A DNA stretch of 64,000 nucleotides from Lanius collurio (Eukaryota > Chordata > Aves > Passeriformes > Laniidae). The translations under genes were made by a program, and so were the position numbers. Shown here in pieces: positions 40,796 through 53,684 of this stretch (its first letter is position 1; the number at the start of each line of letters is the position of its first letter). The notes beneath the pieces are model-generated. The model did not search any database, was not told the DNA's origin, and worked only from the letters and a program-made list of their open reading frames with translations. The stretch lies in assembly GCA_020086605.1 (NCBI GenBank), contig JACBWW010000012.1, forward strand, positions 17,736,256-17,800,255. Direction: 5' to 3'.

Positions 40796-42574
40796 AGCAA
40801 AAGCAAAGGTCTGCATGCACACAAGTATGTCAATGAAAGATCTCGATTCAACTGTAGTAGATGAACATGAAAAGAACATGTACTTGAAAGTAAAGAAGGT
40901 CATCTCTAACCCATGGAGCACATCAATGAGAGTTTGATATAACTCAAAAAAATCCTTTGCAGTTAGGTTATTTTGTGATTTTATAGGGAGACATAAGGTT
41001 TGATGATGTTGAAATTCAAGGATCTTAATTACAAATTGTATTATTAGGCCATAAAAGACAGTGCCGCTGGAAAAAGAGTTATAGGTATCAACATTTAAGA
41101 AGTATTGGGAGTTACTTGTCAGAAGCTATTTTAGGGGAAAATCTGATTAAGAGAGAGACTATGAAGGATATTTGAACATGAGAGATTCAGAGAATGATGA
41201 ACTTGAGGGAAAATCTTGATGTGCAGAAAATCTGTGTGTTGTTTTAGTGTTTGTTCATAACTGCTATTAGTTTGTTTTGCTCCAAGACAACCAGGAGCCT
41301 CTATAACAGCTCCTAAAGGAAAGTAAATATAAGATCTGAACTGTGGTAATAAAAAATTCTTCCAGTGGATTTCCCTGTTTCTTTTGTAAGGAGGAAGTCA
41401 CAAGAGACTACCAGGGTGAGGTGTACCTGGGAGCTGGTGGTCTCACCAGGTGCAGCAAGGTGAGGACAGGCAGCTTGGAAGCTGTGGGCAGAGGGATCAA
41501 GGGCTCACAAGTTTTGTGTAAGCTTAGTATGTGGCCCAGTTTTGCTAAAGCTGATATCTGAGGCTGGCTGGGATCATTGTTTGGACAGAGCAAAACTAGT
41601 CTGAAGTGGTACCTTAGGGAGTCATTGGCGTGCAGGTGACAGATGAACCTGTGTTTGCAGATGAGATCACCAGCAGCAGGATGGCAAGTGCTTATTTCCA
41701 ATGCCATATAGATGTTGGGTTGGCTTCTGAGTATGCATTACTTGTCAACACTGCAGCCCTATGTGGAAGTCTCCTGTAGCACCTTTGAGCCATGTTTTGG
41801 CAGACAGAACTGCAGTTTACTTTTGTTAATAAAGCTGTTGTGGTCAGCTGGTTATATAATGGATGTAAAGAGGTTGCCCTATCCAGTTCTGTGAAGTCAA
41901 ATATTTTAAACTCACTCATTAAAGAGGGTGGAAAGTGCAGTAATGGGTATTTTCTACATCATAGAGACATTTCTGAAAGCAAACTGAGAGCACCACTTGC
42001 AATAAAACCAAACAAGACACAGAGCACCTTCTCTTCAATAATTACCCTGCAGTTTTACAAATGTTCTCTTATATTCAGACAATGCCCCTTAGAGTTGGTA
42101 ATTTTACAGTTTTACAACAATCACAGAGCACACCTCTGTGTGCAAAATGTATATGCTGAAGGGCAGAGAATAGCCTCAAAGTGAATAGGTGTCAAGAAAC
42201 ATCCAAAATCAATTAACAGTTATCTATCATGTGGGAGACATTCCTTGTCTCTCTGTGAATAGTCCTCCAGCCTCTGTGGCACTCAGACTGCCAGGAAACT
42301 GGGACAGTTCCAAGTTATCCGTAGGAATGGCTTTGAACTTAGAATAAACCTCCACACATGTACACAAATTAGAAGAAAGCAAAACACCTTGAATGAAATC
42401 TTGGCCTTATCGAAATCAAAAGGTATTTGTTGACTTCAGTGGAACAAGAATTTTAGCCATAAAGAGGAAAAAAAAAGATTCTTGAACTCTAAAATCAGAG
42501 CTAAGCTGTCTGATGTAGTGTGGGGTGGTTTTTTTTGGTCACAGATACCTGCTTGTTTTCACATGTATTTGCAG
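40796..42574. other. Noncoding, inferred ULK4 intron
   Basis: GC rises around 41400-41700, with overlapping open frames on both strands. No protein family was recognised. Confidence 0.5.
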
Positions 42575-42664
42575 GATCTGAAGGCCGCAAAGTCTTTGTA
42601 ATTGTGTCTGCAATCCCTGACTGCAATATGCTTGCCAAAGCACACCTGGAACACTCATGCTTTT
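42575..42664 (+). CDS. Candidate upstream ULK4 exon
   Basis: A 90-nt stretch between a good acceptor (TGTATTTGCAG) and a consensus donor (GTAAGT). One frame is open: SEGRKVFVIVSAIPDCNMLA and KAHLEHSCF, entering and leaving in phase 1. The peptide could belong to a helical repeat. It joins in phase to 48758 only if a further exon such as 42802-42851 lies between. No family match was recognised, so this is a splice-signal prediction only. Confidence 0.3.
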
Positions 42665-42801
42665 GTAAGTTTAATTTCTTGTTTTTATGGTCCAGCAGCA
42701 TTGCTCAGGCCTGTTCAAATGACTTGGCAATTAGTAACATAAATATAACTTGTCCGACTTGATTTGTTCTTCCCACACACACATTCTGTCTCTCTCTCCA
42801 G

Positions 42802-42851
42802 CTGGAACCACGTGTAGAGAGAAGAGTAGAAAGGAGGCGATGACCAGGAAG
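42802..42851 (+). CDS. Speculative small exon linking 42575-42664 to the ULK4 end
   Basis: A very strong acceptor (TCTGTCTCTCTCTCCAG) is followed by 50 nt that read from phase 1 to phase 0 (GTTCREKSRKEAMTRK after a split Ser). That is exactly the phase change needed between the candidate at 42575 and the exon at 48758. The donor (AAG then GTTTTT) is poor, so this may be only a pyrimidine run with a chance AG. Confidence 0.15.
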
Positions 42852-45800
42852 GTTTTTATCCTTTTAGAATGAGCTCTCCTACACTACGGAGAGTAAAAAT
42901 AACTTTTGGCCATCCTAGTGAGCACACTGTCCTCAGATGTTCCTCTGCTATACCAGTACAGCCTGGCAAGAGTTATCATTAATTTTCATTAAACAACCTG
43001 TAAATTGGCTGCACCTTAGTGCTTTAGAGGGTCCTATCCCACAGACCTGCTGAGAGCACATGTAACCAATGTCACATTAAACACCTAACAGAAGACCACT
43101 GTATGTATCTGGAATATTTGTTGCTGGTTTTAGTTGTTTTGCTTTTATATCTTAAAAAATTGCTGCCACAGATATATAATTACCTTAATAGCTAGAAGTG
43201 CTTCCCTGGTAAATGGGAGTTCATGTTTAACTTTTCCTACCTAGAGAGCCTTGCTGCCTGTTACCTCCCTGCAAAGTCCCCGTGTCATTCACTCCCTGTG
43301 TGGTAACCATGCAAACCTCCCTGCCTCTCCCCACCCAGTGGAAACTGTGCTGCAGCAACAAAAATGTGGCCTTCACTTGCCTAGAAAAGGGGAGAGGACT
43401 CCAGGAGAGCCCGGGAGCCCACAGCCTGCTGTGGGGGCACTGGGAAAAGACATTGTGGTCTGTGCTGTCTGGACCATGAGCTTTCACTGGCTGTGTTAGC
43501 AACCTGAGCTCCAGAGATGAGAGTGAATTTGGGTAACTTCATTCTCAGCAGGAGGTTTCCATGCATGGCCTTTGGCAGCGGCAGTCTGCATGCGCTGTGC
43601 AGGTATCTGGGTGCCAGCTTGGGATTCCTCTTTGGGGCCTGACATCATCACAGCCTCTACTTTATAGGTTTCAAATGCTCTACTGGGTCTGGCCCTTGGT
43701 TCCACAAAGGTAGGGCTACATTACTTTGTAAGAGTGCAGGCCTACAGAAGTGACAGGCCCACCTGATCTGTCGTGGGAAATGATGAGTTCATTTATTGTA
43801 TTTCCTCTGGGCACTGCCAGCTTAGTGTATATGTTTGGAGAGCAATTTGTAATGAAATAAACACTTATATTTGGTAAGTCCGCAGCCAATGGATCTGTTA
43901 GTTCACCTGAATGAGTCCCTGGTTGCAGTATTTGCTTGATTATTGTGCTCCTCTGCAGAGAAGGAATGGCTGCATGTTTCTGCCCACATCATGAGTTGTG
44001 AATGACAAGCCAAGTGACATGATTTATTTGATTACTGCAGTACTTGTGAATAGTTCAGCACTGACAGCCTGGGAGGAAAAGTACCATTATATGCCCTGGG
44101 ATAGGCATAAGATGGGTCACAACACTAAAAGGTTTTCCCCTCCAGCCCAGGCATTGGTCCTCATTTCTGAAGTTACTACCCCATTGACTTATTTGCTGGG
44201 CTGTCACATCAGCTATAGCAATGTTTTTAACACCACTATATTTCGTGACATTTGTTCTTTTAAAAATGGGAATAAGGTCACACTAAGCAGCTGTGAATAG
44301 CCATCAACTTTCAGTCACCACTAGCCTCGATGACATTTGAAACAGCAGCTTTGGTTGGGGATGAAAGGCTCTGTGTCCTACTGACAGTGCCTTCAGCCAG
44401 TCAAAGATGGAAGTAGGGATGAGAAGTCTGAGATGCGTATTTAAAATTGCAGGAACAGCACTTATTATGATGACATTACTTGAAATAGTGCCCTAGAGGG
44501 CAGTAGGAGTGTGCTTAATTCTTTAAAATTTTTTAGTCTGAAAACTTAATTTTGATATTATATTTCATGTCCTACATGGGGGCCCAGTTAGTCCAAAGAA
44601 GAAATATATTGCTGGTTGTTTTTACTGCAGTATTAGCTGAAGGTACAAGTTCCAGTCATAGAAAAGCTTCCAACAAGGGATAAGTGATACTTTATTCACA
44701 GTGTGTGTCAATGTTTGGGTAACGCTGACATTGGACCTGTGAGTATCCGGTAGTTTTGATAAATCAACCCACAGCAGTTTCTGCCTTACCCATGTGGCTG
44801 CTCTCAGCCTGTGCCAGTAAAGTTGAGCAAGAACCGAGTACCTGTAATTAGCTTAATTATATTAAATTTTGATGAAAAAGTAAGGAAGCATCACTTTATG
44901 AGGTTAAAATATGTGTGTTTGGGAAAGAGAAGTTTGTGAGAAAGATATGCTTTGACTTGTGTTGTATCTGTGTATGTAGGCACGATAGTAGCTTGAAGAA
45001 AAGAATCTGTTGAGCGTGCAAATGGTGAACATCTCCAGCAGTTGTTTATTTGAGAAGATGATACTTGAAGGTGCAGCTGAATATGCTCCCAGGACCTTTC
45101 TTCAAGAAAAAGTTTCAAATTAAAAGCTCCTTATTTTTGCATTATTTCCCAGTTTACTTCACAGACATCAAGTTTATGGTTCAATTGAAACCTCAACAAA
45201 GAAGAATTTCTTTCTCTTAAAAGTGGTGAGAGAGTAGTTTACTACCTAGGTCCTTTATCTCCATTGTAAATTACAAAACATGACTTAGAACTAATTGGAG
45301 AAAGCAGTTCAGCATTATGAAACCAACCTTAACAGGTGTAATTGTCCCTTAAGTTTCTGAACTTTCTTGAAATTTGAATTGCAAAAATGCCTTCTTAGAG
45401 CAAGAATGCAAAACTCCTCAGTTTATTAGCGAAGTTGATATTCCAATGGAAATGTTTTATGTGATAACTTTTCCTCACTCGTCTTCAGCAGCACCATAAT
45501 ACCTGAACAGTTTTCTTGAATTTTAGGAAATAGTGATTGTTACATATGAACTATAATCCTATTAAAACAAGGGTGGGCCGTAAGGAATACTGAAGAGAGC
45601 AGAGCTGCTGAATGGTTGTAGGCATAATAAAAAAAAAGTAATTTTGAAATTCTTGTTGAATTGCAGTGAGTGTTCAACTAAACTGAGATTTAATTACATT
45701 TTTAATTAAAGGAATAGCTATTGATTATGTCATTGAATCTGTGTTGCAGCCAGCCCTAACAAACAGCAATATTACAAGAGATCATTAGACTAGTTGTTAA

Positions 45801-47511
45801 AATTCCAAATGAATGAGATCTAGAACTGGTGTGGATAAAAGGCGCAGCAATGGTGGGTAGAAGAAAAAGATAACAAAGTGAAGAATACATTAATTTCTCA
45901 AATTTTGGTGAATGGTGGTTTTATGTCCTGTCATAGTTTATTATAATCTATGGAACAAAAGGAAGATGAGACTGGAACAGTCTTTAAATAGGAAACATGA
46001 GTGAAGTTTCATCTTGAAAGTGAACAGTGATTCAGATAATATCTCTCACGAGCTCCTGTGAAGCAGGATGTAATCTGTCATATGCAAGAGACCTTCCAAT
46101 TGCTCCGGGTGCGATCAGATCTACTCAGGTTGAGATAAAGGGCAAATAAGTGCCAGTGATCAGAGCAGTAAGAGCAGGGGAGTGCTGACAAAAACCATAG
46201 GCAGCTGTGGCTGAGCTGGCTACTGGGTGCTGGCAGCTCACGCTATATTCAACCCTCAGTTTTCCTGCTACCACAGAGTTGGTCCCCTCCCAGGCCTGTG
46301 GAGTGAGTGCCTGGTGGTGGATAGGAAGCATTTTTCTGTACAATGGTGACAAAGTGCTGGTGGAGAAGCCCCAGCTGCCCATGTAAATCTGTGCAGCCCC
46401 ATTTGGTCTGGCTGAGTTCTCTGTGAGCACAGGTGGCACTCCTGACTGGACAGGTTGGTCCTTCACCAGCACCCCTTTGCTTGTATGAAGCTGGTAGTTG
46501 GCACTCTCAAGAAAATTCCAAATTTGGGTTATACTTAATTTAGATGGACTGGAGGCAGCTCATGCTGATCCTTTCCCTCCTTGTGCTACCACTTTTACTG
46601 CTGAAAGGATCTTACTTGAAGCATTTTGTTATCCTGGGGAGGTGCCCCTCTGGATGGATGCCATGGGAGCCCATTGCTTGTGGCTGAAAGCTGCTCTGCA
46701 CAGTGAAGTCTAACAGGGAGGTGGTGTATATGATCTCATGGGTGTTCCTGTTTCAGTCTTTTACAATTTCTGTGCATGTAAAGCTATTTTAATCCTTTCA
46801 TTCAAATGCGTTGTATGCATAGAAATGTGTTCTTAATAGTGACACAAGGCATGCTGCAGCATGGGCAGGCTTATAGTCAGACCCTGTGACTCATTTGGAC
46901 TGTTATTGTTTGAAATACATAATTTTAGAATTAAACATTTTTCTTCGCACCCGATTTTGTAGTTGAGCATGTTTTGAATGTTTTCTGTATGATGCCATTG
47001 GCTAATTTATGAGGAAACTGTGAGGGTTGTACAAATGTCAGCACCCAAAAGTTAGGATGTAGTAGGATGAGAGATATCCGTAGCCTGTATTTGACCTGGT
47101 GGTTTTATGGAGCATGATTCAGTCCTAGCAGCCTTCCTTCCCCTGTCACCTCTTGGCTTTTTAAAGTGTGCGGGATGAACAAGGGGCATGAATGTGGAAA
47201 GTGCAAGGAACATGACAGTGGCTGGTGAGCTACAGAAGTTGCAGGAAAATGTTTGGTAGAGGCATGAGCACTCTTTATGTATATATGAAGCAATGACTTG
47301 TGATGAAAATACATTTCTCCCTATACTGCTCCTCTTATGTGTTGTTCTCACATTCAGAACCCAGATTACAAAACATTTTCTGTGTCTAGGAGGTAACAAA
47401 TAGAGAAGAGTGGATTTCTAAAATGTAAACTGAAAGAATCAGATGTAAACCTCAAGAGAGTAAAAGGGTTTAGTGATCTGTAATCAGGATTTACCAATGA
47501 TTTGTGCTTAG
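42852..47511. other. Noncoding, inferred ULK4 intron
   Basis: Contains a GC-richer block at 43220-43700 and another at 46130-46480 with open frames on both strands, none recognisable. No other feature was found. Confidence 0.5.
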
Positions 47512-48258
47512 GTGATGGCATCACTGGGTTTTTTCCAACACACAGGATATGTTTTAGTTTACTTCAGGCAGGTCCTGGTTCCCTGTAACTGCCAAGCTAC
47601 AGGATGTTACAATTATAGATGCAGTGACACTGTTGTTGCAGAATCACTGCTGATAAATTATGGTGGGATGGCAGCTGTAAATACAGCTTCTGTTGTGATT
47701 TAAGAGGAGGATGTGAAGGCATATTGCCCAGATAATGGATCAATGGTAAATAGGGCCAGCCGCAGCACGCTAAAGCTTACAAGTCTTTGCCAGATTTTGG
47801 GATTAGAAGTTATCGTTTCAAGCGTTAACTCCTCCGGTATCAAAATAATCAGCTGCTCTGCTCCTCCCCTCTTCCTTTCTCTTCAGCTGAGATTTATTTA
47901 CCTTTGCAAGCAGGAACTGACATGCAAACCAGGTTTTTTTAGTAATTTGTTTGAGCTACAAGAGCTTTTCAGCGAGCTGTTGAGTGTTCAGTGTCTGAGC
48001 TATAGTGCATGAGGCTTCATGTCATGTTCCGTGACCTTCCCATTCACCTGCTTAACTGTTGGAAAATGTGTGGCTGCTTGGAGCTGTGTAGTTGTACTAC
48101 TTAAGGCCGGAGAAACAATAAACCAGTCATTACAGATTCATGTAATAAACCACACCAGCAGCAAAATCAGCTATAATCAGGATTCATTTGACACAGAAGG
48201 GAATATAGCTTTGGTCACTCAGCCCCCTGTTCTGTGGGTGACAGCCCTGTGCAGGTAA
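47512..48258 (+). other. Stop-poor stretch of unknown nature
   Basis: One plus-strand frame stays open for 249 codons, interrupted only by stops at 47701-47703 and 48010-48012. It includes a strong polypyrimidine-AG acceptor at about 47886. The predicted peptides show no domain. It could be a conserved noncoding element or chance. Confidence 0.3.
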
Positions 48259-48757
48259 CACTCCTAATGACTGATGAGGGGCAAGAAAAATTTCCATATG
48301 CAATTACCAACTTTGCAGTGATTTTAACCTGGCTTCTCTCAGAGAAACCCCACACATCCTGATCTGAAGGCTGGTAGAAGCTTGATTTCTTTTCCCCTGA
48401 AGTGAGAAAGGAAAAATAATTGTCTCTCCAAGATATCCCTGGGATTCAGACTAAATGGGGCTTGTATTTGCATTGATACTAAGGATGAAATCAGGATTGG
48501 CAAACGGTGATATGTGACTTTGCACACATACAGGGACTCAGAACGTAGGTGAATATTGTTAATTAAGCCAAGACATTTTAGATGGTCTCTGCCTAAAACT
48601 CAGTAAAAGGGATTTCCTTGTAGGTCTCTTCAATGTCACATTCCATTTACAATTGTAATAAATGCTGTAACTTGTTTCCTTCTCTCTTATCCCACAAAAA
48701 CGACAGAGAAGAATCTTTTGCTAAGCCTTTGATAATGGTTCTTTCTTTTTGTTCCAG

Positions 48758-48846
48758 ATAACTTCAAACAAAAAGCACTTGGAGAGCCTGAGGAATGATG
48801 GTGATGTTCTTATCCAGGCTCTAGAGAGCCTGGCCCAAACTGCCAG
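48758..48846 (+). CDS. ULK4: ULK4 penultimate coding exon
   Basis: An 89-nt exon with a strong polypyrimidine acceptor (TTTTTGTTCCAG) and GTGAGT donor. Only one frame is open. It reads ITSNKKHLESL...VLIQALESLAQTA and leaves two bases that join the first base of the exon at 51787 to make Ser. Assignment to ULK4, a Unc-51-like pseudokinase with a C-terminal helical-repeat region and roles in neuronal and ciliary biology, rests on the helical, repeat-like peptide and on position: ULK4 is the convergent neighbour downstream of CTNNB1 in other vertebrates. The rest of the gene lies to the left, mostly outside the window. A similarity search was not possible, so the name is an inference. Confidence 0.8.
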
Positions 48847-51786
48847 GTGAGTTCCCTCAGGCTTCCAGGAATTTCCAGGGCTCAGAGCACTCACCTCCTC
48901 TTTTGTCTGCAATGGTCTTCTGTAATTCTGTGCAGTAAGAGCTTCTCAGGTTTCTGTCCTGGCCCCCTCCCTGCACTGCTCTCCTCCAAAGTCCTCTCCA
49001 TCAGAGCCTGCGGCATGCTTTGATCCCCAGCTGCGGCACAGCCCGGCTCCTTGTGCCTGTCAATTCTGTGGATTTTTTTTTTTTTAAATTTATATTTTAT
49101 TCCAGACCTTGGTCTCTATAACCGGATTCCTGTCAGTGGTTCTTGGCAGAGTGGGCTGCCTGCACAATGCGCCGTTTGTGCCCTGTGTTAAGGTGGCTGT
49201 GGTTGATGCGCTTGCAAACTGATACCTTTCAAACATGCGGCTGAAGAACAGAACTGCTTTTATTTATGAATACCTGTGGCTTCTCCAGAAGGCACAAGAC
49301 TTAGAGGAATGCCATGGCCTTCCCTGCAACAATAGAGGTGCTAGTCCCAACAAATTGGCCAAACTTTAGCTCATCTCCCATGGACTTTCCCTTACCTAAT
49401 CCTCCTTGGACGAATGAATGAATGAATGGCTGTTCTCTGCCTCTCAAAACAAATTTTTTACTTCTGCTATGGGCTGTTAATTTCACTCATGGTTGAACTA
49501 AAATTCATAGAGAAATTGTAGTTCAGAGGTCAGGTTTTGAAACATTTAAGATAATCTCTTCAGTGCTCTTTGTGCCCCCAAATGCAGGCTTTTGGGAAAA
49601 TTGGTTCCTCAGCAATATGGCAGTGTGGTAGCCTGTGTTGGAGGGAAGGAGGGGTGTGGGCAGACGTGGAAAGGAAATGCTGGGATGTGGTGAGTGTAAG
49701 GAGATGTTCACGGAGGACTAACCGAACCTGTTGAGAGCAGTCAGCATCCCTCTCGCACACTCAACTGCTGACTCACAGGGTTTTGTATGACACATTGAAT
49801 TATCTCAGTAAAATAAAATGTCAGCTCTCCCCAAGGGAGACACAGGCACCACCACTGAAGATGAGAGTGGGAGGAAGATGGGCTTTTCTTCTGTTAGAAA
49901 CAGCTTTCACTCTGTTGGTAGCATTTCAGCATTAGATGCACGAGACAACCCAGTCACTGTCTTTAAATTCTGCTTTTCTGGCTTCCTCAGTAGTTACAGT
50001 CTATGCATTTCTGTATGCAGAAGAAAACATGCTGCAGAGCCCAACTAAATAGTACTCTTATTTAACACAAGATGCTCAGTAGATCAAATTCCAGCTGGTG
50101 CCACTGAGGACTGTTCAGATACATTAAGGTGAGCCAGGTCCCTCTGCTGTGCCGAGTTCCTGCACTGCAACAACAACAAGGGAGCCCCTGAGAACTCATG
50201 GATTTCATTTCCCCTCCTCCCCTTCTTTAGGGAGCACATGTCCCTATCCATTTGCCTCCAGAGAAGACTGAGAGGGTTTCAGGCTGGTTCTTGGGGCTGT
50301 AATGGACTCAGACATGCATAAATTGGCAACAGGCATGCAGGAGAAGCATGGGGTTAGGAAGCTTTATCAGACTTAGCTGAAAGGATATTTGTTTATGGAA
50401 GGTATGGATATTCTACCTTCTTTTCAGGTTTCCTTATGTGGCATCTTTCCCAGAATATTCCTTGTGACCTAATAAACTTGGTCTCCTCACCTGTGCTTTG
50501 AACCTGCTTAAGGAGCCTCTCGGTATCTCCTTTAGAATTGGAAATGGTTTAGAGGCAGCTACAGCCAAGATCTGGATCTAAGCCATCCTGGGGGTAGTCT
50601 AAACTCCCAGGCCGGCCCTTACACGCACATATTATCACTTGCTTGAATTGCTTGAGGAGTGTTTTTGCTTTCCTCATTTCTTACAGACAGGTTTCCAATC
50701 TCTCCCTCTTCCTGTGTGTCAGAAGGGGGTTCTAACCGAGCAGTCATGTGCCAGGAGAAGGGCACTGTTTGGATTGAAAGGTGCTCTCAGTGCTCCCCTG
50801 CTGTCATGTAGCACCCATGGATTGCCAAACTCTCTCTCTTTGATGCTTCCTGCGCTAGTTGGAACAGGCACTTTTAAGAGTGACATGACCAACCCCTTTT
50901 GCTTAGTGACCACCTGGAATCAAATCCATACTTTAAAATATGGGATCATGGACATTTATTTTTCAATGAAGACAGTTGCTAAGATGAATTTGTTTCAGAG
51001 AACTGACTTTTCTCATTTAAACTGCTGATTATTAAGACATTGGCTTATATAGTGTGAACTGATCATTTGGATTTTCTGGTTAGCTCTGCATTCCCCAGAC
51101 TCTGGAGTACTGGTAGGTATTGTCATTAGCAGCAATCAAGGAAGTTGCAGATTGATCTGCTGGTGTCCTTTCAAAGCTAGAGATGAGGGATGGGAGTCCA
51201 TAAAGAAACTAAAAAGACTTGATTCTGTGGACTAGCAGTGATGTATTAGAGCCTCTGTTCCAATGCAAAAGGAAAATGGGTGTTCTAGAATTAAAAATTG
51301 GGCAAAATCTATATAATAAAACCTTAGATGAGGAAGCAGAGGGCCCCAGTGCAGCACTGTGGTTAGAGGGGCTGTCGCTCCTCCTTTCAGGAGGTGGGCA
51401 ACACCTGCAGTGGCAGTGCCTGCCTGTGCAGAGCAGCGCTGCAGGCAGAGGGCTGTGTCTGTGTGAAAATACATCTTTCTGTCAAGCTGGAAGTGAGTGT
51501 GTGGACTCAGGGGGTGTAGGATAAATCCTATCTGCTTTCTTTTACAGAGGAGGTTGAGTGAGGTAGCGTGTAGTGGGATCTTGAGCTGAACTTCATTTCT
51601 ACACAAGAGTGGCTACAGGGCAGCATCACTGGTTACATGTTACTGCTTAACAGAAAAGCAGGTAGAGAGTGCAGTTAATGGCTACTTAGAGTTTTCCAGT
51701 GTAGATAAAGGCAAATGTGGAATTTGAACAAAATATTTTTTTTCTCTTGAACATGTCTAATAAATGTTACTGGTTTTAATTCCTAG
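48847..51786 (+). other. ULK4: Last ULK4 intron
   Basis: A 2.94-kb intron with GTGAGT donor and CCTAG acceptor. It contains a short GAAT repeat at about 49412-49427. No other exon or RNA gene is seen. Confidence 0.75.
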
Positions 51787-51871
51787 CTCTCATGCTGACA
51801 TTGCTGTTGCTTCCTTGGCATTTGAAATTCTGAGAACGGTGGGGCATGAAAATACCAAGACTCCCAAGTGA
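51787..51871 (+). CDS. ULK4: ULK4 last coding exon and stop codon
   Basis: The acceptor ends TTCCTAG at 51786. The first base completes a Ser codon, then SHADIAVASLAFEILRTVG and HENTKTPK lead to TGA at 51869-51871. The two alternative frames hit stops early, so this frame is forced. With the previous exon it gives 57 C-terminal residues that look like the last helices of a HEAT/ARM-type repeat followed by a short polar tail. Confidence 0.8.
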
Positions 51872-52195
51872 ACCATTTTTGACCAGCCTTCAGAAACATG
51901 CAGGTTGCGACCTGCTCATCACTTCGGTCCTGCAGGAACACCCGCAGATGAGCTGAGCAGATGTAACTCATTTAGCAATCTGAGCTGCAGCATATGCAGA
52001 ATTTGGGCTGGCTCAGGAAGGGGGAGGGAAGCTGTTTTGGGGACGGGGGGGGGCGAGGGGGGAGGTAGTGGTTTGGTTTTTAAACCGCTGGCAAGGATGA
52101 ATTCTGGGTTACAACTCTGCCTTGCTGGCATTACATGATGTAGCTCAAGTATTTGATAGCTCGAAAGTGTAAAATAAATAGTAGAGTTACTTCAC
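51872..52195 (+). other. ULK4: ULK4 3' UTR
   Basis: Sequence from the stop to about 20 nt beyond AATAAA. It is short (about 320 nt) and contains a dense run of G tracts at 52020-52065. The cleavage position is inferred from the signal. Confidence 0.6.
52173..52178 (+). terminator. ULK4: ULK4 polyadenylation signal (AATAAA)
   Basis: First canonical AATAAA after the ULK4 stop codon, about 300 nt downstream. The downstream GU-rich element is weak (GTAGAGTT). Confidence 0.6.
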
Positions 52196-52199
52196 AATG

Positions 52200-53684
52200 T
52201 AAAGCACTTCACTATTTCAAGCTGCTGTTACAAATGCTCATTTATCTTTTGGACCAGGTGGCTGCCTTGGCTGTTCATTTTAAAAGGGTCACCTCAGGCT
52301 TGTGACTGGCACTAGAAAATACCTTTTTATCAAGACAGACAATATTCTTCACCTCAAGCAACCAGTGCCCAACCACTGCACTGTGCTCACACAGAGGCTG
52401 TATGTGGCATGTAAGGATGATAGATGGTACCCAGGTTTCTGCTCAGCAGCCTTTTGCATGTCCCTCCTTTGCCTAGCACTGCACAGCTTCAGCTGCACGG
52501 GTGGAGTGTTGTTCTCAGCTGCCAAGGCTCCTGGCTCCGGTTCTTTGAGAACAGGTGTGATGATGACCCTGGCAGTTTGTCAAATCCCCAGTAAATGCCA
52601 GTGCCCTAGAAAGGGCCCTCTAGAGCTTGCAGATTCCACAGTGTGAAGAGTTAAATTCTTCCCTGCATGTGCTGTGGTTGATGTCTGTCAGTGCAGCAAC
52701 TCCATGTTCTTGCCGCACCCACCAAGCACAGGTGCCCGTGAGAGCTGCTGTGACAGCCCTGCTCTTGGGCAGCCCTGGTACCCGGAGTCTGTGGAGGCAA
52801 GCAAACAGTCCCATATAAACAGATTTCACATTGTGTGTTTTTTACATTACTTGGAGCATCAAATTGCATAGCTTAACAGCTGGTTACTACAAACAGGGAA
52901 GAGTTAAGTGCTGGCTATTATTTGGTGTAGTATTTCACAGTAAAAGTCAAGCAGCTGAGTGGGGCTGAGAGGAACAAAGCTGAATTCCTTGGGTGAGACT
53001 TTCCCTCTGCAGCGGAAGGGGAAGCAGGCTGCTGTGGTTGCTTTCAGCATCGTGAGGCAGGAGCCTGTGCAGCTGAGGCCTGCTCTGATCTCCTGCCGGC
53101 AAATTGCTGCCTGGAGTGGAAGTGCTGAGAGCGTTGCTCCCACAGAGCTGGTGACAGCTGCATGGTGCAGATGTGCAGCCTGTGGCTGAGCCGGCAGTCT
53201 CAGAACCACTTTGTCCCCTTCCAGTCACGCAGGTGCTGCCTAAGGGAAGCCACTTCCACACTGGCCTTGTCTCACACAGCAACTGAACACTAAGGAGAGC
53301 TGAGAAGGGCTTTGAGCCTTTGAACCAGCTGATCTTTCACCCACCCTTAGTGATGGGGCACCTCTGAGAGGAACTGAGGCAAGAGGCTGTTGGCCCTTTC
53401 TGAAGGCCAGAAGAGCTGTGGGGCTGGCAGGCCTGGCACGAAATTGCCTCACATCTGGCTAGACCTGCCCCATGCTGAGAAACCTGCCAAAGCAAAGCAG
53501 GGGAGGGACTGGTGCCTCAGAGGACTGCAGCAGGAAAGCTCCAGGCTCTGAAGGGGAACTGTGGCAGAGTGGGATCAAAGAGAGAAAATATTCTTCACTC
53601 CCTCCACTACAGTAGTTGTGCAAAAGTTCAGGGCTACTTCTTAATACACAATATACTTTGTGATCTGAAATAATTTGACACAGA
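52200..53684. other. Intergenic gap between convergent ULK4 and CTNNB1 3' ends
   Basis: About 1.5 kb separates the inferred cleavage sites. The stretch 52300-53560 is visibly more GC-rich than the rest of the left part of the window and has several overlapping open frames on both strands, none with a recognisable domain. It is probably a shared transcription termination zone. Confidence 0.6.

Noticed and set aside
41392..41460. Possible 69-nt phase-0 exon (acceptor TTTTGTAAG, donor GTGAGG)
   Set aside because: It could join to 48758 in frame, but the block is open in several frames on both strands and the peptide resembles nothing known. Too weak to annotate.
43251..43502. Overlapping long frames on both strands with an upstream CCCACCCAG acceptor
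   Set aside because: GC-rich and open in several frames at once. No donor in phase and no recognisable product.
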